Shown: one piece after another, positions 37,901 through 50,300 of the stretch | Layout: every line of letters begins with the position of its first letter | How positions within the stretch are numbered: the first letter of the stretch is position 1 | Origin: Glycine soja | Lineage: Eukaryota > Streptophyta > Magnoliopsida > Fabales > Fabaceae | Length of the DNA: 64,000 nucleotides | Assembly (NCBI RefSeq): GCF_004193775.1 | Contig: NC_041002.1 | Location: 14,646,113 to 14,710,112 of the forward strand | Direction: 5' to 3' | The notes under the pieces: generated by a model | The model's input: the letters and a program-made list of their open reading frames with translations, nothing else | Told to the model about the DNA's origin: nothing | The model's database searches: none | Made by a program: the position numbers and the translations under genes

Positions 37901-38247
37901 CCTTATTAGGAGATCCGATGATAAAGTTATGGTCGTTTGTATTTGCGATAGGCTTCATTTTTATCCTAAGTGCGTCTCAAAAAATTATGAGCTTAGATCC
38001 AGCGTCCGAGTCAAACGTTATGGCCATCCGAATATGCGTGGTCATTCCATTTCAACTTTTAATCGCCATGATATATTACAGGCCTCAATCGGAAATCCGA
38101 GTCAAAACATTAGCCTATCGGAATTCACCCGAGTCTTCCATGTTAATTTTTGAGCGTCGCGATAGGTTACTTGCGTTATTTGAAGATCCGGAGCAAAAGT
38201 TATGGCCCTTTGTATTTGCGATGGGCATCATTTTTATCCTAAGAGCA

Positions 38248-38347
38248 NNNNNNNNNNNNNNNNNNNNNNNNNNNNNNNNNNNNNNNNNNNNNNNNNNNNN
38301 NNNNNNNNNNNNNNNNNNNNNNNNNNNNNNNNNNNNNNNNNNNNNNN
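38248..38347. other. Assembly gap of 100 N
   Basis: Exactly 100 undetermined bases. The satellite on the left is the 273-bp family and on the right the 445-bp family. A round 100 usually marks a gap of unknown size, so the true distance and order of the two arrays are not established by this sequence. Confidence 0.98.
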
Positions 38348-41300
38348 GGATGTGAGAAATTTTATTGTCTGATGTCACTCATAAATAGTAAAACTCGAGG
38401 TCGGGTAGTGGTTTTTCGTGCGAAATTTACGAGGTTGTGTTTCGACCGAAAGTGTCGGCTCTAATTTTATCGGCTTAGAAAACACTGCAAACCTTGGCGA
38501 AAAATATGCGTGATGGAGATTGATCGAAAAAAAATCCTGCAGAGAAAGATGAGGGGTCCAAGTCTCGCAACAAGAATCACATGATGGCGTTAACCAAATA
38601 GTTCCTAACCGATTGATTATTCAGGGATTGAGGAAAACAACCATAGGCGACATCGGTCGTAAAATACACCCGACTGATATTTTTCGAGAAACATCACCGG
38701 AAATCATTTACCATGAACGGTTGTTTTTCGGCCGACATTGTGCAAAGGTTTTTGTAATTTTTACCAACGCCGGGCGATAATATATTTTTACGGTTGAGAA
38801 AGTTTTATTGTCTGATGTCACCCATCAATGGTAGACTCGAGGTCGGGTAGGGTTTTTCGTGCGAATTTAACCGAGGTTGTGTTCGAACGAAAATTGTCGG
38901 CTCTAATTTTATCGGCTGAGAAAACACTGCCAAACCTTGGCGGAAAAATATGCCTGATGGGAGATTGATCGAAAAAAATCCTGCAGAGAAAGATGACCGG
39001 TCAGAGTCTCCCAACAAGAATCACATGATGGCGTTAACCGAATAGTTCCTAACCGATTGATTATTCAGGGATTGAGGAAAACAACCATAGGCGACATCGG
39101 TCGTCAAATACACCCAACTGATATTTGTCGCGAAACATCACCGGAAATTATTTACCAAGAACGGTTGTTTTTCGGCCAACATTGTGCAACGTTTTTGTAA
39201 TTTTTACCAACGCCGGGCGATATTATATTTTTACGGTTGAGAAAGTTTTATTGTCTGATGTTACCCATCAATGGTAGACTCGAGGTCGGGTAGGGTTTTT
39301 CGTGCGAATCTAACCGAGGTTGTGTTCGAACGAAAATTGTCGGCTCTAATTTTATCGGCTGAGAAAACACTGCCAAACCTTGGCCAAAAAATATGCCTGA
39401 TGGGAGATTGATCGAAAAAAATCTTGTAGAGAAAGATGACCGGTCAGAGTCTCCCAAAAAGAATCGCATGATGGCGTTAACCGAATAGTTCCTAACCGAT
39501 TGATTATTCAGGGATTGAGGAAAAGAACCATAGGCGACATCGGTCGTCAAATACACCCGACTGATATTTGTCGCGAAACATCACCGGAAATCATTTACCA
39601 ACGAACGGTTGTTTTTCGGCCGACATTGTGGAACGTTTTTGTAATTTTTACAAACGCTGGGCAATAATATATTTTTACGGTTGAGAAAGTTTTATTGTCT
39701 GATGTCACCCATAAATAGTAGACTCGAGGTCGGGTACGGTGTTTCGTGCGAATTTAACCGAGGTTGTGTTTCTACCGAAAAGTGTCGGCTCTAATTTTAT
39801 CGGCTGAGAAAACACTGCCAAACCTTGGCGGAAAAATATGCCTGATGGGAGATTGATCGAAAAAAATCCTCCAGAGAAAGATGACCGGTCAGAGTCTCCC
39901 AACAAGAATCACATGATGGCGTTAACCGAATAGTTGCTAACCGATTGATTATTCAGTGATTGAGGAAAAGAACCATAGGCGACATCGGTCGTCAAATACA
40001 CCCGACTGATATTTGTCGCGAAACATCACCGGAAATCATTTACCAACAAACAGTTGTTTTTCGGCCGACATTGTGTAACGTTTTTGTAATTTTTACCAAC
40101 GCTGGGCGATAATATATTTTTACGGTTGAGAAAGTTTTATTGTCTGATGTCACCCATAAATAGTAGACTCGAGGTCGGGTACGGTTTTTCGTGCGAATTT
40201 AACCGAGGTTGTGTTTCTACCGAAAAGTGTCGGCTCTAATTTTATCGGCTGAGAAAACACTGCCAAACCTTGGCGGAAAAATATGCCTGATGGGAGATTG
40301 ATCGAAAAAAATCCTCCAGAGAAAGATGACCGGTCCAAGTCTCCCAACAAGAATCACATGATGGCGTTAACCGAATAGTTCCTAACCGATTGATTATTCA
40401 GGGATTGAGGAAAAGAACCGTAGGCGACATCGGTCGTCAAATACACTCAACTGATATTCATCGAGCAACATCACTGGAAATCATTTACCAAGAACGGTTG
40501 TTTTTCGGCCGACATTGTGCAATGTTTTAGTAATTTTTACCAATGCCGGGCGATAATATATTTTTACAGTTGAGAAAGTTTTAGTGTCTGATGTCGCCCA
40601 ACAATGGTAGACTCGAGGTCGGTAGGGTTTTTCATGCGAATTTAACTGAGGTTGTGTTTCGACCGAAAAGTGACGGCTCTAATTTTATCAGCTGATAAAA
40701 CACTGCAAACCTTGGCGAAAAAAATATGCCTGATGGGAGATTGATCGAAAAAAATCTTGCAGAGAAAGATGACCGGTCCAAGTCTCCGAACAAGAATCAC
40801 ATGCTGGCGTTAACCGAATAGTTCCTAACCGATTGATTATTCAGGGATTGAGGAAAACAACCATAGGCGACATCGATCGTCAAATACACCCGACTGATAT
40901 TTGTCACGAAACATCACCGGAAATCAATTACCAAGAACAGTTGTTTTTCGGCCGACATTGTGCAACGTTTTTGTGATTTTTCCAACGCCGGGCGATAAGA
41001 TATTTTTACGGTTGAGAAAGTTTTATTATCTGATGTCACCCATAAATAGTAGACTCGAGGTCCGGTAGGGTTTTTCGTGCGAATTAAACCGAGGTTGTGT
41101 TTCGACCGAAAAGTGTCGGATCTAATTTTATCGGCAGTGAAAACACTGCCAAACCTTGGCGAAAAAATATGCCTGATGGGAGATTGATCGAAAAAAATCC
41201 TACAGAGAACGATCACCATCTAAGTCTCCCAAAAAGAATCACATGCTGGCGTTAACCGAATAGTTCCTAACCGTTTGATTATTCAGGGATTGAGGAAAAA

Positions 41301-44300
41301 AACCATAGGCGACATCGGTCGTCAAATACACCCGACTGATATTTGTCGAGAAACAGCACCGGAAATCAGTTACCAAGAACGATTGTTTTTCGGCCGACAT
41401 TGTGCAACGTTTTTGTAATTTTTACCAAAGCCGGGCGATAATATATTTTTGCGGTTGAGAAAGTTTTATTATCTGATGTCACCCATAAATAGTAGACTCG
41501 AGGTCGGGTAGGGTTTTTTGTGCGAATTTAACAGAGGTTGTGTTTCGACCGAAAAGTGTCGGATCTAATTTTATCGGCTGTGAAAACACTGCCAAACCTT
41601 GGCAAAAAAATATGCCTGATGGGAGATTGATCGAAAAAAATGCTGCAGAGAAAGATGACCGGTCCAAGTCTCCCAACAAGAATCACAGGATGGCGTTAAC
41701 CGAATAGTTCCTAACCGATGGATTATTCAGGGATTGAGGAAAACAACCATAGGCGACATTGGTCGTAAAATACACCCGACTGATATTTGTCGAGAAACAG
41801 CACCGGAAATCATTTACCAAGAACGGCTGTTTTTCGGCCGACATTGTGCAACGTTTTTGTAATTTTTCCAACGCCGGGCGATAATATATTTTTACGGTTA
41901 AGAAAGTTTTATTATCTGATGTCACCCATAAATAGTAGACTCGAGGTCGGGTAGGGTTTTTCGTGCGAATTAAACCGAGGTTGTGTTTCGACCGAAAAGT
42001 GTCGGATCTAATTTTATCGGCTGTGAAAACACTGCCAAACCTTGGCGAAAAAATATGCCTGATGGGAGATTGATCGAAAAAAATCCTGCAGAGAAGGATG
42101 ACCGGTCCAAGTCTCCCAAAAAGAATCACATGCTGGCATTAACCGAATAGTTCCTAACCGATTGATTATTCAGGGATTGAGGAAAACAACCATAGGCGAC
42201 ATCGGTTGTCAAATACACCCAACTGATATTTGTCGAGAAACATCACCAGAAATCATTTACCAACAACGGTTGTTTTTCGGCCGACATTGTGCAAAGGTTT
42301 TTGTAATTTTTACCCACGCCGGGCGATAATATATTTTTACGGTTGAGAATGTTTTATTGTCTGATGTCACCCATCAATGGTAGACTCGTGGTCGGGTAGG
42401 GCTTTTCGTGCGAATTTAACCGAAGTTGTGTTTCGACCGAAAAGTGTCGGATCTAATTTTATCGGCTGAGAAAACACTGCCAAACCTAGGCGAAAAAATA
42501 TGCCTGATGCGAGATTGATCGAAAAAAATCCTGCAGCGAAAGATGACCGGTCCAAGTCTCCCAACAAGAATCCCATGATGGCGTTAACCGAATACTTCCT
42601 AACCGATTGATTATTCAGGGATTGAGGAAAACAACCATAGGCGACATCGGTCCTCAAATACACCCGACTGATATTTGTCGAGAAACATCACCGGAAATCA
42701 TTTACCTGGAATGGTTGTTTTTCGGCCGACATTGTGCAACGTTTTTGTAATTTTTACCAACGCCGGGCGATAATATATTTTTACGGTTGAGAATGTTTTA
42801 TTGTCTGATGTCACCCATAAATTGTAGACTCGAGTTCGGGTAGGGTTTTTCGTGCGAATTTAACCGAGGTTGTGTTTCGACCGAAAAGTGTCGGCTCTAA
42901 TTTTATCGGCTGAGAAAACATTGCCAAACCTTGGCGAAAAAATATGCCTGATGGGATATTGATGGAAAAAAATCCTGCAGAAAAAGATGACCGGTCCAAG
43001 TCTCCCAACAAGAATCACATGATGGCGTTAACCGAATAGTTCCTAACCGATTGATTATTCAGGGATTGAGGAAAACAACCATAGGCGACATCGGTCGTCA
43101 AATACACCCAACTGATATTTCTCGAGAAACATCACCGGAAATCATTTACCAAGAACGGTTGTTTTTCAGCCGGTATTGTGCAAAGGTTTTTGTAATTTTT
43201 ACCCACGCCGGGCGATAATATACTTTTACGGTTGCGAATGTTTTATTGTCTGATTTCACCCATCAATGGTAGACTCGTGGTCGGGTAGGGTTTTTCTTGC
43301 GAATTTAACCGAGGTTGTGTTTCGACCGAAAAGTGTCGGCTCAAATTTTATCGGCTGAGAAAACACTGCCAAACCTTGGCGAAAAAATATGCCTGATGGG
43401 AGATTGATCGAAAAAAATCCTGCAGAGAAAGATGACCGGTTCAAGTCTCCCAACAAGAATCACATGATGGCGTTAACCGAATAGTTCCTAACCGATTGAT
43501 TATTCAGGGATTGAGGAAAACAACCATAGGCGACATCGGTTGTCAAATACACCCAACTGATATTTGTCGAGAAACATCACCAGAAATCATTTACCAACAA
43601 CGGTTGTTTTTCGGCCGACATTGTGCAAAGGTTTTTGTAATTTTTACCCACGCCGGGCGATAATATATTTTTACGGTTGAGAATGTTTTATTATCTGATG
43701 TCACCCATCAATGGTAGACTCGTGGTCGGGTAGGGCTTTTCGTGCGAATTTAACCGAAGTTGTGTTTCGACCGAAAAGTGTCGGCTCTAATTTTATCGGC
43801 TGAGAAAACACTGCCAAACCTAGGCGAAAAAATATGCCTGATGCGAGATTGATCGAAAAAAATCCTGCAGCGAAAGATGACCGGTCCAAGTCTCCCAACA
43901 GGAATCACATGATGGCATTAACCGAATAGTTCCTAACCGATTGATTATTCAGGGATTGAGGAAAACAACCATAGGCGACATCGGTCGTCAAATACACCCA
44001 ACTGATATTTGTCGAGAAACATCACCGGAAATCATTTACCAAGAACGGTTGTTTTTCGGCCGACATTGTGCAAAGGTTTTTGTAATTTTTACCCACGCCG
44101 GGCGATAATATATTTTTAGGGTTGAGAATGTTTTATTGTCTGATGTCACCCATCAATGGTAGACTCGTGGTCGGGTAGGGTTTTTCGTGCGAATTTAACC
44201 GAGGTTGTGTTTCGACCGAAAAGTGTCGGCTCAAATTTTATCGGCTGAGAAAACACTGCCAAACCTTAGCGAAAAAATATGCCTGATGGGAGATTGATCG

Positions 44301-47300
44301 AAAAAAATACTGCAGAGAAAGATGACCGGTTCAAGTCTCCCAACAAGAATCACATGATGGCGTTAACCGAATAGTTCCTAACCGATTCATTATTCAGGGA
44401 TTGAGGAAAACAACCATAGGCGACATCGGTCGTCAAATACAACCAACTGATATTTGTCGAGAAACATCACCAGAAATCATGTACCAACAACGGTTGTTTT
44501 TCGGCCGACATTGTGCAAAGGTTTTTGTAATTTTTACCCACGCCGGGCGATAATATATTTTTACGGTTGAGAATGTTTTATTGTCTGATGTCACCCATCA
44601 ATGGTAGACTCGTGGTCGGGTAGGGCTTTTCGTGCGAATTTAACCGAGGTTGTGTTTCGACCGAAAAGTGTCGGCTCTAATTTTATTGGCTGAGTAAACA
44701 TTGCCAAACCTTGGCGAAAGAATATGTCTAATGTGAGATTGATCGAAAAAAATCCTGCAGAGAAAGATGCACGGTCCGTGTCTCCCACAAGGAATCACAT
44801 GATGGGGTTAACCGAATAGTTCCTAACCGATTGATTATTCAGGGATTGAGCAAAACAAGCATAGGCGACATCGGTCGTCAAATACACCCAACTGATATTT
44901 CTCGAGAAACATCACCGGAAATCATTTACCAAGAACGGTTGTTTTTCGGCCGGTATTGTGCAAAGGTTTTTGTAATTTTTACCCACGCCGGGCGATAATA
45001 TACTTTTACGGTTGCGAATGTTTTATTGTCTGATGTCACCCATCAATGGTAGACTCCTGGTCGGGTAGGGTTTTTCGTGCGAATTTAACCGAGGTTGTGT
45101 TTCGACCGAAAAGTGTCGGCTCTAATTTTATCGGCTGAGAAAACACTACCAAACCTTGGCGAAAAAATATGCCTGATGGGAGATTGATCGAAAAAAATCC
45201 TGCAGAGAAAGATGACCGGTTCAAGTCTCCCAACAAGAATCACATGATGGCGTTAACCGAATAGTTCCTAACGGATTGATTATTCAGGGATTGAGGAAAA
45301 CAACCATAGGCGACATCGGTTGTCAAATACACCCAACTGATATTTGTCGAGAAACATCACCAGAAATCATTTACCAACAACGGTTGTTTTTCGGCCGACA
45401 TTGTGCAAAGGTTTTTGTAATTTTTACCCACGCCGGGCGATAATATATTTTTACGGTTGAGAATGTTTTATTGTCTGATGTCACCCATCAATGGTAGACT
45501 CGTGGTCGGGTAGGGCTTTTCGTGCGAATTTAACCGAAGTTGTGTTTCGACCGAAAAGTGTCGGCTCTAATTTTATCGGCTGAGAAAACACTGCCAAACC
45601 TAGGCGAAAAAATATGCCTGATGCGAGATTGATCGAAAAAAATCCTGCAGCGAAAGATGACCGGTCCAAGTCTCCCAACAGGAATCACATGATGGCATTA
45701 ACCGAATAGTTCCTAACCGATTGATTATTCAGGGATTGAGGAAAACAACCATAGGCGACATCGGTCGTCAAATACACCCAACTGATATTTGTCGAGAAAC
45801 ATCACCGGAAATCATTTACCAAGAACGGTTGTTTTTCGGCCGACATTGTGCAAAGGTTTTTGTAATTTTTACCCACGCCGGGCGATAATATATTTTTAGG
45901 GTTGAGAATGTTTTATTGTCTGATGTCACCCATCAATGGTAGACTCGTGGTCGGGTAGGGTTTTTCGTGCGAATTTAACCGAGGTTGTGTTTCGACCGAA
46001 AAGTGTCGGCTCTAATTTTATCGGCTGAGAAAACACTGCCAAACCTTGGCGAAAAAATATGCCTGATGGGAGATTGATCGAAAAAAATCCTGCAGAGAAA
46101 GATGACCGGTCCAAGTCTCCCAACAAGAATCACATGATGGCATTAACCGAATAGTTCCTAACCGATTGATTATTTAGGGATTGAGGAAAAGATCCATAGG
46201 CGACATCGGTCGTAAAATACACCCGACTGATATTTGTCTAGAAACATCACCGGAAATCATTTACCAAGAACGGTTGTTTTTCGGCCGACATTGTGCAAAG
46301 GTTTTTGTAATTTTTACCAACGCCGGGCGATAACATATTTTTACGGTTGAGAAAGTTTTATTGTCTGATGTCACCCATAAATAGTAGACTCGAGGTTGGG
46401 TAGGGTTTTTCGTGCGAATTTAACCGATGTTGTGTTTCGACCGAAAAGTGTCGGCTCAAATTTTATCGGCTGAGAAAACACTGCCAAACCTTAGCGAAAA
46501 AATATGCCTGATGGGAGATTGATCGAAAAAAATACTGCAGAGAAAGATGACCGGTTCAAGTCTCCCAACAAGAATCACATGATGGCGTTAACCGAATAGT
46601 TCCTAACCGATTCATTATTCAGGGATTGAGGAAAACAACCATAGGCGACATCGGTCGTCAAATACACCCAACTAATATTTGTCGAGAAACATCACCAGAA
46701 ATCATGTACCAACAACGGTTGTTTTTCGGCCGACATTGTGCAAAGGTTTTTGTAATTTTTACCCACGCCGGGCGATAATATATTTTTACGGTTGAGAATG
46801 TTTTATTGTCTGATGTCACCCATCAATGGTAGACTCGTGGTCGGGTAGGGCTTTTCGTGCGAATTTAACCGAGGTTGTGTTTCGACCGAAAAGTGTCGGC
46901 TCTAATTTTATCGGCTGAGAAAACACTGCCAAACCTAGGCGAAAAAATATGCCTGATGCGAGATTGATCGAAAAAAATCCTGCAGCGAAAGATGACCGGT
47001 CCGTGTCTCCCAACAGGAATCACATGATGGCATTAACCGAATAGTTCCTAACCGATTGATTATTCAGGGATTGAGGAAAACAACCATAGGCGACATTGGT
47101 CGTCAAATACACCCGTCTGATATTTGTCGAGAAACAGCACCGGAAATCATTTACCAAGAACGGTTGTTTTTCGGCCGACACTGTGCAAGGTTTTTGTAAT
47201 TTTTACCAACGCCAGCCGATAATATATTTTTACGGTTGAGAAAGTTTTATTGTCTGATTTCTCCCATAAATAGTAGCCTCGAGTTCGGGTAGGGTTTTTC

Positions 47301-50300
47301 GTGCGAATTTAACCGAGGTTGTGTTTCAGCCGAAAAGCGTCGGCTCTAATTTTATCGGCTGATAAAACACTGCCAAAACTTGGCGAAAGAATATGTCTGA
47401 TGGGAGATTAATCGAAAAATATCCTGCAGAGAAAGATGACCGGTCCGTGTCTCCTAACAAGAATCACATGATGGCGTTAACCGAATAGTTCCTAACTGTG
47501 ATTATTCTGGGATTGAGGAAAACAATCATAGGCGACATCGGTTGCAAAATACACCCGTCTGATATTTGTCGAGAAACATCACCGGAAATCATTTACCAAG
47601 AACGGTTGTTGTTATAGCCGACACTGTGCAACGTTATTGTAATTTTTACCAATGCCGGCCGATAATATATTTTTACGGTTGAGAAAGTTTTATTGTTTGA
47701 TTTCTCCCATAAATAGTAGCGTCAAGTTCGGGTAGGGTTTTTTGTGGGAATTTAACCGAGGTTGTGTTTTGGCCGAAAAGTGTCGGCTCTAATTTTATTG
47801 GCTGAGTAAACATTGCCAAACCTTGGCGAAAGAATATGTCTGATGTGAGATTGATCGAAAAAAATCCAGCAGAGAAAGATGAACGGTCCGTGTCTCCCAC
47901 AAGGAATCACATGATGGGGATAACCGAATAGTTCCTAACCGATTGATTATTCAGGGATTGAGGAAAAAAAGCATAGGCGACATCGGTCGCAAAATACACC
48001 CGTCTGATATTTGTCGAGAAACATCACCGGAAATCATTTAACCAAGAACGGTTGTTTTTCAGCCGACACTGTGCAGCGTTTTTGTAATTTTTACCAACGC
48101 CGACCGATAATATATTTTTACGGTTGAAAAAGTTTTATTGTCTGATTTCTCCCATAAATAGTAGCGTCGAGTTCGGGTAGGGTTTTTTGTGCGAATTTAA
48201 CTGAGGTTGTGTTTCAGCCGAAAGGGTCGGCTCTAATTTTATCGGCTGATAAAACACTGCCAAAACTTGGCGAAAGAATATGTCTGATGGGAGATTGATC
48301 GAAAAAAATCCTGCAGAGAAAGATGACCGGTCCGTGTCTCCTAACAAGAATCACATGATGGCGTTAACCGAATAGTTCCTAACCGATTGATTATTCAGGG
48401 ATTGAGGAAAACAACCATAGGCGACATCGGTCGCAAAATACACCCGTCTGATATTTGTCGATAAACATCATTGGAAATCATTTACCAAGAACGGTTGTTT
48501 TTCAGCGACACTGTGCAACGTTTTTGTAATTTTTACCAACGCCGGCCGATAATATATTTTTACGGTTGCGAAAGTTTTATTGTCTGATTTCTCCCATAAA
48601 TAGTAGCGTCGAGTTCGGGTAGGGTTTTTTGTGCGAATTTAACCGAGGTTGTGTTTCGGCCGAAAAGCGTCGGCTCTAATTTTATCGGCTGATAAAACAC
48701 TGCCAAAACTTGGCGAAAGAATATGTCTGATGGGAAATTGATCGAAAAAAATCCTGCAGAGAAAGATGACCGGTCCGTGTCTCCTGACAAGAATCACATG
48801 ATGGCGTTAACCGAATAGTTCCTAACCGATTAGTTATTCCTTGATTGAAGAAAACAACCATAGGCGACATCGGTCGCAAAATACACCCGTCTGATATTTC
48901 TCGATAAACATCACCGGAAATCATTTACCAAGAACGGTTGTTTTTCAGCCGACACTCTGCAGAGAAAGCTGACCGTTTCAAGTCTCCCAACAAGAATCAC
49001 ATGATGGCATTACCTGAATATTTCCTAACCGGTTGATTATTCAGTGATTGAGCAAAAAAAACCATAGGCGGTATCGGTCGTAAAATAGGCCTGACTGATA
49101 TTTGTCGAGAAACATCCCCGGATATCATGTCCCAAAAATTGTTGTTTTTCGGCCCACATTGTGCAATGTTTCTTAACTGATACCAACGCCAGCCGATAAT
49201 ATACCATTTAAGGTCGAGAAAGCTTTCTTGTTTGATGTCACCCAGAAATAGTAGCCTCGAGGTCGGGTAAGGTATTTCGTGCGAATTTAACCCAGCTTGT
49301 GTTTCGGCCGAAAAGTGACGGCTCTAATTTTAACGGCTTAGAAAACACTGTCAAACCTTGGCGAAGAAATAGTTCTGATGGGAGATTGATCGAAAAAAAT
49401 CCTGCAGAGAAAATGACCGGTCCATGTCTCCTAACAAGAATCACATGATGGTGTTAACCGAATAGTTCCTAACCGATTAATTATTTCGGGATTCAGGAAA
49501 ACAACCATAGGCAACATCGGTCGCAAAATACACCCGTCTGATATTTGTCGAGAAACATCACCGGAAATCATTTACCAAGAACGGTTGTCTTTCAGCCGAC
49601 ACTCTGCAACGTTTTTGTAATTTTTACCAACGCCGGCCGATAATATATTTTTACGGTTGAGAAAGTTTTATTGTCTGATTTCTCCCATAATTAGTAGCGT
49701 CGAGTTCGGGTTGGATTTTTTGTGCGAATTTAACCGAGGTTGTGTTTCGGACAAAAAGTGTCGGCTCTAATTTTATCGGCTGAGAAAACACTGCCAAACC
49801 TTGGCTAAAGAATACGTCTGATGTGAGATTGATCGAAAAAAATCCATTAGAGAAAGATGTCCGGTCCATGTCTCCTAACAAGAATCAGATGATGGCGTTA
49901 ACCGAATAGTTCCTAACCGATTAGTTATTCCGGGATTGAAGAAAACAACCATAGGCGACATTGGTCGCAAAATACACCCGTCTGATATTTCTCGATAAAC
50001 AACACCGGAAATCATTTACCAAGAACGGTTGTTTTTCAGCCGACACTGTGCAACGTTTTTGTAATTTTTACCAACGCCGGGCGATAATATAGTTTTATGG
50101 TTGAGAAAGTTTTATTATCTTATGTCACCCATAAATAGTAGCCTCGAGGTCGAGTAGGGTTCTTTGTGCGAATTTAACCGAGGTTGTGTTTCGGCCTAAA
50201 AGTGTCGGCTCTAATTTTATCGACTAAGAAAACACTGGCAAACCTTGGCGAAAAAATATGCCTGATGGGAGATTGATCGAAAAAATCCTGCAGAGGAAGC

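Larger units (their letters stand above)
14259..38247. repeat. Satellite array 1, right part: 273-bp A-B-C higher-order repeat
   Basis: This continues array 1 in the same orientation and phase for about 24 kb, beginning with the right AATAT duplication. To about 26.2 kb the A monomers are mostly of GAATTTTCGTGGGCATTCC or GAATTTGTCTGGGCATTCC type. Beyond that they are mainly GAATATGCATGGGCATTCC or GAATATGCGTGGTCATTCC. Most units are 273 bp; scattered junctions remove part of a monomer or join monomers out of order. No gene is present. Long + frames occur because 273 is divisible by three. The array runs into the assembly gap at 38248, so its true right end is not seen. Confidence 0.93.

Noticed and set aside
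3326..38355. Dozens of + and - open frames of 60-582 codons in array 1 as a protein family
   Set aside because: All are translations of the same 91-bp-based satellite in different phases. Length follows from a repeat unit divisible by three; they have no domains and share mutations with the satellite.
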